A DNA stretch of 64,000 nucleotides from Deinococcus aetherius. Its GTDB lineage: Bacteria; Deinococcota; Deinococci; Deinococcales; Deinococcaceae. The stretch covers positions 731,501 to 795,500 of the forward strand of contig NZ_AP026560.1 of NCBI RefSeq assembly GCF_025997855.1. Reading direction: 5' to 3'. The translations under genes were made by a program, and so were the position numbers. Shown piece after piece: positions 48,681 through 62,639 of this stretch. The stretch's first letter is position 1. Each line of letters begins with the position of its first letter. The notes beneath the pieces were generated by a model. That model did not search any database, was not told the origin of the DNA, and worked only from the letters and a program-made list of their open reading frames with translations.

Positions 48681-49234
48681 AACAAACCTCCTGCGTGCAG
48701 CGCGCCCTTCAGCGCGCAAAACGCCTCATCGGTGCGCCTCTCCTCCCCGGTCGAGAAGCGGTCGATCAGTAGCCCCGTCAGCGCCGCGAGGACCCAGTTG
48801 GCGCTGGACGCTGGGACCTCCTCTTTCAAGTGCGCGGTCACCACCCCGAGCCAGGCGTGGAGGGCACCCTGCGCGAACTGCCGATACAGGCCGTCTTCGT
48901 CGATGGCGTGAAGTTCCACCTCGAAGAGCGAGCGCAGGAAGGGCGTGAGTTCGGGCGAGGTCAGCCGCGCCCACAGCACGTCGAACCGCTCATCCGGGTC
49001 GGCGGCGGGGTCCACCTGGGCCAAGACCACCTGCTGCTGTGCGGCGATGGCCCCCAGCACCTCCACGACGAGCTGTTCCTTCGAGCAGAAGTGGTAGAGC
49101 AGCAGGCGGGCACTCACCCCGAGGGCGTCCGCGAGGGGCCGCAGGCTGAGGTCCGTGAGGCCGTGCTCCAGCACGTAGGCGGCGGCTCGCCCCAAAAGAT
49201 CGGTTTTGGCCTGTGGATTCGGCGGTCGCCCCAT
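48677..49234 (-). CDS. TetR/AcrR family transcriptional regulator
   Basis: A 185-residue repressor. The N-terminal helix-turn-helix is DLLGRAAAYVLEHGLTDLSLRPLADALGVSARLLLYHFCSKEQL (about 12-55), followed by a helical ligand-binding domain. Ligand unknown. It precedes a membrane protein gene in the same operon. A perfect palindrome, GTTAC-c-GTAAC, lies 14 bp upstream of its start and is probably its own operator. Confidence 0.93.
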   Translation of the reverse strand: MGRPPNPQAKTDLLGRAAAYVLEHGLTDLSLRPLADALGVSARLLLYHFCSKEQLVVEVLGAIAAQQQVVLAQVDPAADPDERFDVLWARLTSPELTPFLRSLFEVELHAIDEDGLYRQFAQGALHAWLGVVTAHLKEEVPASSANWVLAALTGLLIDRFSTGEERRTDEAFCALKGALHAGGLL

Positions 49235-49247
49235 ATGCTCCTCAGTC

Positions 49248-49258
49248 GTTACGGTAAC
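49248..49258. promoter_or_regulatory. palindromic operator of the TetR gene
   Basis: GTTACGGTAAC, a 5-1-5 inverted repeat, sits between a minus-strand TTGACT element (near 49285) and the TetR start at 49234, where it would block transcription start or elongation. Confidence 0.5.
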
Positions 49259-49322
49259 AAGTGTGGAGGATACGGGGGGTGAAAGTCAAGGCGAGCTCTT
49301 GAAAAGCTGCACGCCCAAAGAG

Positions 49323-49353
49323 GAGCGCCCCCACCACTTGGGCAGGGGCGCTC
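49323..49353 (-). terminator. intrinsic terminator of the DEAD-box helicase gene
   Basis: On the minus strand GAGCGCCCC pairs with GGGGCGCTC around a 13-nt loop, followed by CTCTTTGG. It lies 24 nt past the helicase stop. Confidence 0.65.
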
Positions 49354-49376
49354 ATGATGGGTTCGGTTCAGCGCGT

Positions 49377-51174
<1,798 letters not shown>

Positions 51175-51288
51175 GGGAAAGCACAGCCCCAGTGACCAGC
51201 AAACGCCAAGCCTTCGGCATCCAGCATGTCCTGAAAGTGGGGGCACTTTCCAACCGCCGGGCACATCCCGGACGGCGCACGAAGAGAA

Positions 51289-51317
51289 AGTGTACACGGT
51301 ACGCTTGGAAAAATCAA
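51289..51317 (-). promoter_or_regulatory. promoter of the DEAD-box helicase gene
   Basis: On the minus strand TTGATT (51317-51312), 17 bp, TACACT (51294-51289). The start near 51282 leaves an untranslated leader of about 120 nt, unlike the leaderless neighbours. Confidence 0.65.
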
Positions 51318-51368
51318 GTGGGGAGGCGGCGTGCTTCACGGGGAAAACCAACCCTGGCAGGCCGGTGC

Positions 51369-51374
51369 TAACGT
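51369..51374 (+). promoter_or_regulatory. -10 box of a leaderless promoter for the gene remnant
   Basis: TAACGT is followed by 6 nt and the ATG at 51381. Confidence 0.4.
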
Positions 51375-51380
51375 CGAGCT

Positions 51381-51784
51381 ATGCCTTCCAAGCTCAACCC
51401 CCGCATGAGCCAGGCCGCCGCCGATCTCGGCTTGCCTTACTCTGCGCTCCATCAGGACTGGGGCATCGAGGTCACCGACCCGGACCACCTGCCGGAATTC
51501 GTCGCGTAACTACCGCGAGCACCAGGCCGGGTTTGACGAGTGGGTGGGCTCAGGAATACTACCCGGGCGAGCTACTTCTGCAATCTGCGAACGACGCGTT
51601 ACATGACGGCGTCCAAACTCGTTCCCTGATTGAAGGGGCTGTGTCCCTGATCGCCGCACGGCGCGAGCACGAGGCCACTCGGTTCCTGATCAACTCTTGG
51701 ATCAAGCTTGATCGCTCTGGATTGGTTGGGGGAGGAACAGAATTCCCTATCGCTGCTGTCCTTCGGGAGGCGTTAGGAATATAG
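51381..51784 (+). pseudogene. frameshifted remnant of an unidentified gene
   Basis: A 42-codon frame starts at ATG 51381 (MPSKLNPRMSQAAADLGLPY and DWGIEVTDPDHLPEFVA) and stops at TAA 51507. In a second frame the sense continues with NYREHQAGFDEWV, and in a third with YYPGELLLQSANDALHDGVQ, then SLIEGAVSLIAARREHEATR and WIKLDRSGLVGG, up to TAG 51782. The three pieces read like one protein of about 130 residues broken by two frame changes. No family is recognised. The region has lower GC than its neighbours, and intact synthesis is unlikely. Confidence 0.5.
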
Positions 51785-51787
51785 GTT

Positions 51788-52753
51788 TCACGAGGGCGGC
51801 GTCTCCAAGTCCGCCGGAACCGTCCCCCCCAGTGCCACCCAGGCGTTCAGCATGTCGTCGGGCACAGGCGCATGCAGATTCAGCGCCTCGCCCGTGACAG
51901 GGTGGGGAAGGGTCAGGAAGTGCGCGTGCAGCGCGTGTCGCCCTATAGCCTGACTTTCCCGCCCGTACACCGGATCGCCCAGAATGGGACTGCCCAGGTG
52001 CGCGAGGTGGACGCGAATCTGGTGGGTACGGCCCGTGCGCGGCTGGGCCCGAACGAGGGCGAGGGTGCGCCCATGCCCGTCCCCGTGGGCGGCGAGTGGG
52101 GTGAAGAGGGTCTGCGCCTCGCGGGGGCTCACGCCGCCGACCGCCATGCGCTGCCGTGCGGTGGGATGGCGGCCAATCGGCGCGTCCACCCGCACGGGGT
52201 CCTCGGCCCGCCACGTCCCCGCCGCGATGGCGAGGTATGTCTTGTGGGTGTCGCGGTCCTTGAAGGCGGCGGCCAGCCGCGCGTGCGCCTGCACGGTCTT
52301 GGCGACCACGATCACGCCGCTGGTGTCTTTGTCGAGGCGGTGGACGATGCCGGGGCGGTAGCCGTCCGGTCCCAGGGCGCCCTCCTGCTCGGGGAGGCTC
52401 ATGCGGCCCAGCAGGGCATTGACGAGGGTGCCGCCTGAGACGCCGGGCGCCGGGTGGGTCACCATGCCGGGCGGCTTGTTCACGGCGATCATGGCCTCGT
52501 CCTCGTACAGCACGTCGAGGGGCACGTCCTCGGGCGACACGGTGGCGTCCGGGGGAGGGGGGAGGTGGACCGTCAGCGCCTCACCCCCGCGCAACTTGAG
52601 ACTGGCCTTGCGCGCCACGTCGCCGCGCACCTGCACATGCCCGCCTTCGATCCACCCGGCGACCTGCGAGCGGCTCTGACCCGTCAGCTCCGCGAGCACG
52701 GCGTCGAGACGGCCTGGCGTGGCGGTGAGGTGGAGGGGCGGCGGGTCGGTCAC
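51788..52753 (-). CDS. rluD: RluA/RluD family 23S rRNA pseudouridine synthase
   Basis: A 321-residue enzyme with an N-terminal S4 RNA-binding domain (GRLDAVLAELTGQSRSQVAGWIEGGHVQVRG, about 14-44) and the catalytic core with GIVHRLDKDTSG and its Asp (about 135-146). It modifies uridines of helix 69 or similar sites. Which exact RluA/C/D specificity it has cannot be read from sequence, so the symbol is provisional. It starts from ATG 52753. Confidence 0.88.
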   Translation of the reverse strand: MTDPPPLHLTATPGRLDAVLAELTGQSRSQVAGWIEGGHVQVRGDVARKASLKLRGGEALTVHLPPPPDATVSPEDVPLDVLYEDEAMIAVNKPPGMVTHPAPGVSGGTLVNALLGRMSLPEQEGALGPDGYRPGIVHRLDKDTSGVIVVAKTVQAHARLAAAFKDRDTHKTYLAIAAGTWRAEDPVRVDAPIGRHPTARQRMAVGGVSPREAQTLFTPLAAHGDGHGRTLALVRAQPRTGRTHQIRVHLAHLGSPILGDPVYGRESQAIGRHALHAHFLTLPHPVTGEALNLHAPVPDDMLNAWVALGGTVPADLETPPS

Positions 52754-52931
52754 GGCGGGCAGTGTAGCGCCGGGCTCAGCGAATCTTCAGAAAGGCGACC
52801 CGGCAATCCGAACCGGAGGGAAGTCGCATATAGCCGGGTGAAGAAGGGAACGGGCCTCGGTGGTCCACCCGCTCCCCCGTTCCCTCCGCCCTCCTCCTCC
52901 GGCGCTGCCGGTTGCCCCCAGGGAGAAACCT

Positions 52932-53213
52932 ATGCCCAATATCGGTGCGCCTGAACTGCTGATCATCCTCGTGGTGGCCCTGATCGTCTTCGGACCGCGC
53001 AAGCTGCCGGAACTCGGCAAGAGTATCGGTCAGGGCCTGCGCGAGTTCCGCAAGTCCACGGGCGCGGTGACCGACGAGTTGCGCCGGGGTCTGGACACCA
53101 CGCCGGATGTGCCCGCTCCCGCTCCCACCCTGCCTGCCGCGAGCGCCGAGGTCAGGAACCCCGTCACGGTGGACGCCGCCGTTCCCGTGTCCGGGCCCAC
53201 GCCCCGGTCCTGA
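52932..53213 (+). CDS. tatA: Sec-independent protein translocase TatA/TatB-type subunit
   Basis: A 93-residue protein with an N-terminal membrane helix (GAPELLIILVVALIVFGPRKLPELGKSIGQGLREFRK), the FGPRKLPELGKSIG hinge and amphipathic helix, and a Pro/Ala-rich tail. It forms the pore-like part of the twin-arginine pathway, which would export the Tat-dependent ferritin-like protein of this window. GGGAGA sits 5 nt before the ATG. tatC is not here. Confidence 0.93.
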   Translation: MPNIGAPELLIILVVALIVFGPRKLPELGKSIGQGLREFRKSTGAVTDELRRGLDTTPDVPAPAPTLPAASAEVRNPVTVDAAVPVSGPTPRS

Positions 53214-53279
53214 GTCGAGCCGGCGTCCGTCCCGGGGGGACACCTCCTGCCTCCGTCCCTGTTAGGCTGGGCTGGCCCC

Positions 53280-53873
53280 ATGACCCTAGTCTTCCCACCT
53301 GCCGACGACGCCTCCGACGAGGCCCTTATCCAGGCGATGGCGGGTGGACACGAGGACGCCCTGCGGGAACTGCACCGACGCCACGCACGGCTGCTCTACG
53401 CCCTCGGCCACCGGATGCTGCGCCAACGCGACGACGTGGAATCCTGCGTGCAAGACGCCTTTATGAACGCCTGGCGGCACGCAGCCCGCTTCGATCCCAC
53501 CCGGGCGAGCGTCAAGACCTGGCTCGTGAGCATTGCGCACCACCGCTTTCTCCAGGAACTGCGTGATCGGCCCGACGTGGCGCTCGAACTCGAAGACTGG
53601 GACGCGCCCGTGGCGGCGCCCGACCCCACCGACCGCATCCTGGCAAGTCGCGCCGTGCAGGTGCTGGAGCCCTCCCAGCGGGAACTGGTCGAACTCGCGT
53701 ACTTCCGGGGCCATTCTCACTCGGAACTCGCTACCCTGACCGGGCTGCCCGTGGGAACGGTCAAATCCCGCCTGCGCGCCGCCCTGGACCGAATGCGCAG
53801 GCACCTGGGAGGCGCGGCCCAACCCGACCCTTCGCCCTCATCGGACGCCCTGGAAGGAGGTGAGCATCCGTGA
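53280..53873 (+). CDS. ECF-type RNA polymerase sigma factor
   Basis: A 197-residue group 4 sigma factor. Sigma-2 spans about 30-95 with DDVESCVQDAFMNAWRHAARFDP, and sigma-4 about 125-180 with LEPSQRELVELAYFRGHSHSELATLTGLPVGTVKSRLRAALDRMR. The anti-sigma gene overlaps by 4 bp (GTGA). It probably answers an envelope signal, as usual for this pairing; the regulon is unknown. Confidence 0.93.
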   Translation: MTLVFPPADDASDEALIQAMAGGHEDALRELHRRHARLLYALGHRMLRQRDDVESCVQDAFMNAWRHAARFDPTRASVKTWLVSIAHHRFLQELRDRPDVALELEDWDAPVAAPDPTDRILASRAVQVLEPSQRELVELAYFRGHSHSELATLTGLPVGTVKSRLRAALDRMRRHLGGAAQPDPSPSSDALEGGEHP

Positions 53874-54541
53874 CGAGCCCCGACCGTGACCAACTCACCG
53901 CCTACGCCCTGGGAATCCTGCCCCCGGAGGAAGAGGCCCGCGTCCGCGCCGCGCTGGACGCTGACCCCGCCCTGCGCGCCCAGGTGGACGCCGACCAGGA
54001 AGCGCTCGTCGCCCTGGCCGAGGCGCTGCCGCAGGAGCCCGTGCCCGGCGGCGCCGAGGAGCGGCTGATGGCCCGCCTCGTCCGGGAACGGCCGGAACCC
54101 GCTGCCCCGGTCGTCTCCGCAGCGCCCCCCGTCACCCGGCGCAGGCCGAACCGAACCTGGCTGCCCCTGGCCGCCCTGGGGCTCGCGGCGGCGCTCGCCC
54201 TCGTGCTCGTTCTGCGGCCCGAGGGCGATCCGCTGCGCCGCTACGCGAGCACGCCGGGCGCGACGACCCAGCCCCTGGAGGCGAACGGCAACCGTCTCGG
54301 GCAACTCGTGCGCCTGCCGGACGGCCGCGCGTACGTGTACCTGGCGCAACCCGCCGAGGCGGGGCGGATATACCAGATGTGGCAGATTCAGGGCGGCGTC
54401 CCCGTCTCCCTCGGCCTGTTCGAGGGTCAGGGCTTCCTGTTGACGGGCCTGGCCACCGGCGCGACGGTCGCCGTCAGCGTCGAGCCCCCCGGCGGCAGCC
54501 CGCAACCCACCACGACGCCAATTCTGGTCCAGACGCTTTGA
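53870..54541 (+). CDS. RskA-like membrane anti-sigma factor
   Basis: A 223-residue protein: an N-terminal cytosolic helical domain (LTAYALGILPPEEEARVRAALDAD, about 8-31), one membrane helix at about 96-114 (WLPLAALGLAAALALVLVL), and an extracytoplasmic RskA/anti-sigma-K domain with RAYVYLAQPAEAGRIYQMWQIQGG (about 148-171). The zinc-binding HxxxCxxC of ZAS-type anti-sigmas is absent. It starts with GTG overlapping the sigma-factor stop and should sequester that sigma factor at the membrane. Confidence 0.9.
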   Translation: MTSPDRDQLTAYALGILPPEEEARVRAALDADPALRAQVDADQEALVALAEALPQEPVPGGAEERLMARLVRERPEPAAPVVSAAPPVTRRRPNRTWLPLAALGLAAALALVLVLRPEGDPLRRYASTPGATTQPLEANGNRLGQLVRLPDGRAYVYLAQPAEAGRIYQMWQIQGGVPVSLGLFEGQGFLLTGLATGATVAVSVEPPGGSPQPTTTPILVQTL

Positions 54542-54837
54542 GAGCTCGGGGAGTCGGGTTCCGGGACTGTGGGGTGTGGAACGCAACGCTTTCTCAGTCA
54601 ACCTGATCTAAGGATCATCTCAGCCTCCGGAACCCCTGCTCCTCCAGGGTGAACTCGGAGGTTAGCCTCATTCGGCAGGAGAACGCCCCGCGCTGCCGGG
54701 GCTCGTCCGCTTGAGGACGGCCGAGACGGTGCGGGGCATGAAACGTGTCTCCTCCACGTCCGGGCGGCCCACCCCCCGCTACCTTGACGGGTGGGCCCCC
54801 GGACCGGGTGCTTTGCCCCCACCCACACCCCACGACC

Positions 54838-55971
<1,134 letters not shown>

Positions 55972-55997
55972 GGCGGAGCCTGCCGCATGATGGGGGT

Positions 55998-56606
55998 ATG
56001 TCCACCGGCCTCCCCGACCCCGCCACCGCTGAACACCTGCTCCTGGAGGCCGAGGCCATGAACCCCGGCGCCTGGGTCGGGCACTCCCGCAACGTGGCGC
56101 TCGCGGCGCGGCTGATCGCCGGGCGCCACCCCACCCTGGACCCGGAGCGGGCGCACACCCTGGGCCTGCTGCACGACCTGGGGCGCCGCACCGGCCCCAA
56201 CCGCGACCGCCACATCCTCGACGGGCACGACTTCCTGATGAAGTTGGGGTATACGGACGCGGCGCGTATCGCCCTGACCCACTCCTTCGTCATCCCCAGC
56301 CTCGACACCCTTCAGGGCGAGTGGGACGGCACGCCCGAGGAGTGGGCCCGGCTGGGGGAACTTCTCGCCCTGGCCCGGCAGACGGATGAGGACCGCCTCC
56401 TGCAACTGTGCGACACGCTCGCCTTGGCAGATGGCTTCTGCACGGTGCACGAGCGCGTGGTGGACGTGGCCCTGCGGTACGGCGTGACTGCCCGCACGCC
56501 GGACAAGTGGCGCGCGGGGCTGGCCCTGAAGACCGAGTTCGACCGGGAGTGCGGGGTGAACGTCTACCGCCTGCTGCCGGGGTTGACCGAACGTCTGCTG
56601 GCCTGA
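55998..56606 (+). CDS. HD-domain phosphohydrolase
   Basis: A 202-residue HD protein: first His in WVGHSRNVALAARL (about 26-39), HD pair in GLLHDLGRRTG (about 55-65), and a later Asp in LLQLCDTLALADGF (about 136-149). Proteins of this fold hydrolyse nucleotides or phosphodiesters, and the substrate is unknown. It follows the cysteine desulfurase by 26 bp and is probably co-transcribed. Confidence 0.85.
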   Translation: MSTGLPDPATAEHLLLEAEAMNPGAWVGHSRNVALAARLIAGRHPTLDPERAHTLGLLHDLGRRTGPNRDRHILDGHDFLMKLGYTDAARIALTHSFVIPSLDTLQGEWDGTPEEWARLGELLALARQTDEDRLLQLCDTLALADGFCTVHERVVDVALRYGVTARTPDKWRAGLALKTEFDRECGVNVYRLLPGLTERLLA

Positions 56607-56632
56607 GCCCCGGCGACCGGGAGGCCGGGGCT
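56606..56632. terminator. hairpin between the convergent HD and protease genes
   Basis: AGCCCCGGC (56606-56614) and GCCGGGGCT (56624-56632) form a perfect 9-bp stem with a 9-nt loop, immediately after the HD gene stop. T-runs are lacking on both strands. Confidence 0.5.
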
Positions 56633-56739
56633 GCGGTGGTCCGCTGGTCGCCCCTTCTCCCGGCCTAGTCACGAGCAGAACGCTGCGTCCCGCTTTAACA
56701 GGCGTGTTCAGGAACGTGCTTCGTCAGGGAAGGGACGGC

Positions 56740-58143
56740 TCAGGGGTTGCCGGGCCCGGCCAGCGTCAGCGTCTGCTGCCGGGTCTGCCCGCCGCGCCGC
56801 ACCGTGAGGGTCACCTCGTCGCCGGGCTGCCGGACGATCAGCGCACTTTGCAGGTCCTGCACGGTGGAGACCTCCTGGTCCTCGATGCGCGTGATGATGT
56901 CCCCGCCCACCCGCAGGCTGCCGCCCGGCACGGCGACCTCGCGGCTGCCGCCCCGCAGGCCCGCGCCGGAGGCCGGGCTGCCCGGGGACACCTCCTGCAC
57001 GAGCACGCCGTTGTCGGGAAGCCCCAGCCCCTGTCGCGCCTGCGGGCTGAGTGCCTGAAGCGGGAAGCCCACGATCCCGATGCGCGGCGCCCCCACCTCG
57101 CGCCCCACGCGCAAGCGGGGCAGGATCGCTTTGGCGACGTTGATGGGCACCGCGAAGCCCACGCCCGCGCTCTGCCCCACGCCCGTCGCCGCCCCAGCGG
57201 GGGAGAGGATCTGGGTGTTCACCCCGATCACCTCGCCCCGGCTGTTCACCAGCGGCCCGCCCGAGTTGCCGGGGTTGATCGCCGCGTCGGTCTGGATGGT
57301 GTTTTGCGGGATGTCGTTCACGCCGATGGGCACCACCCGGTTCTTCGCCGACACGATCCCCTGGGTGACGGTGAACTCCAGCCCGAAGGGCGCGCCCATG
57401 GCGATAGCTTTCTGCCCCACCCGCACCCGGTCGCTGTTGCCCAGGGCCATCGGCTCGTAGGCGTTCTGAGGGACGTTCTGGGCCTGGAGGAGGGCGAGGT
57501 CGTAGTCGGGGGCGGTGGCGATCACGCGGGCGGGGTACTCGCGCTGACTCTCATGCAGACGCACGGTGACCCGGCTCGCCCCGCTGACGACATGGTTGTT
57601 GGTGATGATGAAGCCCCGGTCGTCGATGAAAAAGCCCGACCCCGAGCCCGTCGGCTCGATGCCCCCGCCCGCGCTCGGGCCCGGGGTGGGCGCCGGGCCC
57701 CCGAAGGGGTTGGAGAGCAGGCCCGGCTGCGGCGCGTCGAAGCGTGTGACGAACACCACCCCGTCCTGACGCTGCTCGACCACGTCGATGGTGTTCTCCT
57801 CGTAGTTCAACAGGTCAAGCCTCTCGGTGGAGACGGTGGTCGTCCCCGACGCGGCCGGGGCCTGCGCCGTCTGCCCCTGGGTCTGTCCCTGGGTCGTTCC
57901 CGGGTTCGCGGCTGTGGGCTCGCTCGGCGCCGTGGCCGCCGGAGTGGTGGTCTGGTTCTGCGCCGTGCCCGTGGTCGTGGTGCCCGCGCTCCTCTGGGTG
58001 GGGCCGGAGGTGTTGGCGTTGCTCGTCCGGGTGTCGCAACTCCCGAGCGCGAGGCTGAGCAGCACGAGCAGCGGCGCCGTGGACAATCCCCGTCCCGATG
58101 CGCGGAGGAACGACGTTTCCCGGTGGCCTTCGGATTCGGTCAT
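56740..58143 (-). CDS. HtrA/DegP-like trypsin-type serine protease with PDZ domain, predicted lipoprotein
   Basis: A 467-residue envelope protease. A signal peptide ends in a lipobox LGSC (about 33-36), followed by a Thr/Gln/Pro-rich linker (about 37-100). The trypsin-like domain has His in ITNNHVVSG (about 183-191), Asp in APDYDLALLQ (about 213-222) and Ser in NPGNSGGPLVNS (about 290-301). One PDZ domain follows (about 350-460). It should degrade or hold misfolded exported proteins. An in-frame TTG two codons earlier, 5 nt from GGAGGG, is an alternative start; the ATG is 11 nt away. Confidence 0.92.
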   Translation of the reverse strand: MTESEGHRETSFLRASGRGLSTAPLLVLLSLALGSCDTRTSNANTSGPTQRSAGTTTTGTAQNQTTTPAATAPSEPTAANPGTTQGQTQGQTAQAPAASGTTTVSTERLDLLNYEENTIDVVEQRQDGVVFVTRFDAPQPGLLSNPFGGPAPTPGPSAGGGIEPTGSGSGFFIDDRGFIITNNHVVSGASRVTVRLHESQREYPARVIATAPDYDLALLQAQNVPQNAYEPMALGNSDRVRVGQKAIAMGAPFGLEFTVTQGIVSAKNRVVPIGVNDIPQNTIQTDAAINPGNSGGPLVNSRGEVIGVNTQILSPAGAATGVGQSAGVGFAVPINVAKAILPRLRVGREVGAPRIGIVGFPLQALSPQARQGLGLPDNGVLVQEVSPGSPASGAGLRGGSREVAVPGGSLRVGGDIITRIEDQEVSTVQDLQSALIVRQPGDEVTLTVRRGGQTRQQTLTLAGPGNP

Positions 58144-58386
58144 GACCAATTATTCCCTCCTGCAAATGTGTCCTGTGCGCGGGCACCCTTGAGCAAGGAC
58201 ACGGAAAGAGGCAGAAGGTTCATTCTCCCGGCCTGCCCCCTTCCGCCCGGCCGTCGGCGTCCCACCCGGGCGACGGGGAAGGTGTCGGGGGGAGTCAGGC
58301 GTAGCGCCCCGTGATTCGCCTCCAGCCGCCGGACGAGCGTCGGCTTGCCGGAGTCGGAGAGGGCCAACGAGGAGGTGAAGGGTGGG

Positions 58387-58890
58387 CTAGAAAGGCAGGG
58401 GTCCCGTCATGAGGTAGACGCTCCCCCTCCTCGGGCCGTTCGCATGGTCCAGAACATTGAAACCCTCGGTGGTGCCGTCAATTCGGCACATCTCCGTTTG
58501 CCCCTCACTCAAGAGGCACTCGACGGTGTGCCTCTTGCCGTCCAGGGTCTGCATCCGACCCGAGCGCAACTCGGAGGCGAGGAAGACGTTAGCGCAGGCA
58601 TACGCGGCGGCCTCGGGCGAGGTGAGGAAGTCCTCCAGCCTGACGCCCTTCCCCGCCAGCCTCTCGGCCAGAAGGGCATTGCTGCTGTCGGGACCCGCGT
58701 TGACCAGCACCACGGTCACTTCATCGTTGAGGCCGTTCAGGGTGGGCAGGATCGCCCGGCACGAGAGGGCCTGCGGGTCGCGCGCACACGAGGCCACGTA
58801 GTCACGGGCGACGGGCGGCGTGTACAGGTCCAGGCCGGGACTGCACGCCGACAGCAGGGCGGCGCAGAGGGCGGCGTGCCAGGGCTTCAT
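58387..58890 (-). CDS. lipoprotein, hypothetical
   Basis: A 167-residue protein with a signal peptide and lipobox LLSAC (Cys17). The mature part has six or more cysteines (CARDPQALSC, YACANV, VECLL, EMCRIDG), so it is probably disulfide-bonded outside the cytoplasm. No family assigned. The minus-strand TATTGT box ends 6 nt before the ATG at 58890, supporting this start over a longer frame. Confidence 0.65.
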   Translation of the reverse strand: MKPWHAALCAALLSACSPGLDLYTPPVARDYVASCARDPQALSCRAILPTLNGLNDEVTVVLVNAGPDSSNALLAERLAGKGVRLEDFLTSPEAAAYACANVFLASELRSGRMQTLDGKRHTVECLLSEGQTEMCRIDGTTEGFNVLDHANGPRRGSVYLMTGPLPF

Positions 58891-58896
58891 AACGCC

Positions 58897-58902
58897 ACAA
58901 TA
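58897..58902 (-). promoter_or_regulatory. -10 box of a leaderless promoter for the lipoprotein gene
   Basis: The minus-strand hexamer TATTGT is followed by 6 nt and the ATG at 58890. Confidence 0.45.
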
Positions 58903-58990
58903 GGTGATTACGAGGTGATCGCGGCCAACGGCAAAGCCCCCGCTGCCCTCTCCGGGCACGGGGACTTCCAAGACCTGACGCCTCTCCTCC

Positions 58991-61748
<2,758 letters not shown>

Positions 61749-61756
<8 letters not shown>

Positions 61757-62273
61757 GGGGAAGCTCCATCGGGGAGAGTTGGAGGTGGCGCAGAAGGTCA
61801 GGGAGGGCGGCGTCGTAGCCGTCGCCGGGGGTCAGGCCACAGGCACCCAGCGGGGCAAAGCGGCAGAGGGAGGTGAGCCCGGCATCGTCCTCGCCGTGTG
61901 TGACTCTGTGCGCCCAGGCGTCCGGGGTGTCTGGTGGGGCCGACAGGTGGAAGAAGTGCCAGACTTCCTCCCGCCCCCCCCGCCGCCAGTGCCAGGAGGC
62001 GAGATAGACGGGCTCACTCAGCCCCAGTCCTGTCTCCTCCCACGTCTCGCGCACGGCGGCCTCCTCGGGCGTCTCACTGGGTTCCAGACCACCCGCCGGA
62101 ACCTGGATGCCCGCGTCCGGGTACTCGGGAGTGTGCTCGAAGACGAGCATTTCGTCCTGTCGGCGCGTGACGTAAGCCAAGACCCGCTCACGCAGGCCAT
62201 GTCGCTGTGCCAGGGCGCGGGCCTCCACGACGGAAAGTGGGTGGCCGATCAGGGGGGGCAGGGATTGAGTCAC
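61749..62273 (-). CDS. Nudix hydrolase
   Basis: A 174-residue Nudix enzyme with an intact catalytic box G-x5-E-x7-REUxEExGU in GGLEPSETPEEAAVRETWEE followed by TGL (about 91-113). The substrate (nucleoside diphosphate derivative) is unknown. A GGAGG element 5 nt upstream supports the GTG at 62273. It lies between the T-box and valS and overlaps valS by 8 bp, so it is part of the same tRNA-Val-responsive transcript, which is an unusual place for a Nudix gene. Confidence 0.88.
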
Positions 62274-62567
62274 GGGAACCTCCAAACGAAAACGCCTCAT
62301 CCGCCGAAGCTTTCACTCCGAGTGCGGACGAGACGAGGCGACTTCTCCCTATCCCGTGGTACCACCGCCGTTCCGGCCCGTATGCGGGCGCGGCGCTTAT
62401 GGTGCGCTGTGTCGGGCGCAACCCGGGGGGCTCTACTCGGTGGCCTTCGCCTTTCTTCCCCCTCGCTCGCGGGCGACCTTCCCCGGCTGCCCTCCCGGGC
62501 CCGCTCTCAGTCACGGCGGGACCTCCCTGTGGGCGCAACCTCCGGGTACTCCTCCCGGTCACTGCTG
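62274..62567 (-). promoter_or_regulatory. T-box riboswitch controlling the Nudix-valS operon
   Basis: A leader of about 290 nt. The T-box sequence AACGGCGGTGGTACCACGGG (minus strand, 62372-62353) matches the conserved GGUGGnACCRCG; its TGGT bulge is complementary to the ACCA end expected for tRNA-Val (discriminator A). Upstream lies a long GC-rich structured region suited to Stem I, with a GTC (Val) triplet at 62477-62475 as candidate specifier. Downstream is a hairpin CGCCTC...GAGGCG (62340-62293) followed by TTTTCGTTT. Uncharged tRNA-Val would stabilise the antiterminator. T-boxes are well known upstream of aminoacyl-tRNA synthetase genes. Confidence 0.85.
62284..62340 (-). terminator. T-box terminator hairpin
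   Basis: On the minus strand CGCCTC and TCCGC on the 5' side pair with GCGGA and GAGGCG on the 3' side, followed by TTTTCGTTT ahead of the Nudix Shine-Dalgarno. Confidence 0.7.
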
Positions 62568-62573
62568 GGGGAC

Positions 62574-62579
62574 AGTATA
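62574..62579 (-). promoter_or_regulatory. -10 box of the T-box transcript
   Basis: The minus-strand hexamer TATACT lies 7 nt before the predicted RNA start. TTCATC 16 bp further upstream is a possible -35 element. Confidence 0.55.
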
Positions 62580-62639
62580 GGGGAGCGGGGCGGGGGATGA
62601 ATGCGTGAAACGGCGCATGTCCGGTGTGGCGGGCCGCCC

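Noticed and set aside
54542..54837. A small RNA or gene in the space before the cysteine desulfurase
   Set aside because: Only weak hairpins and an 18-codon minus-strand frame are visible. Nothing rises above chance.
62356..62580. A plus-strand 74-codon frame across the T-box region
   Set aside because: It overlaps the structured T-box leader completely and has no start signal or motif.
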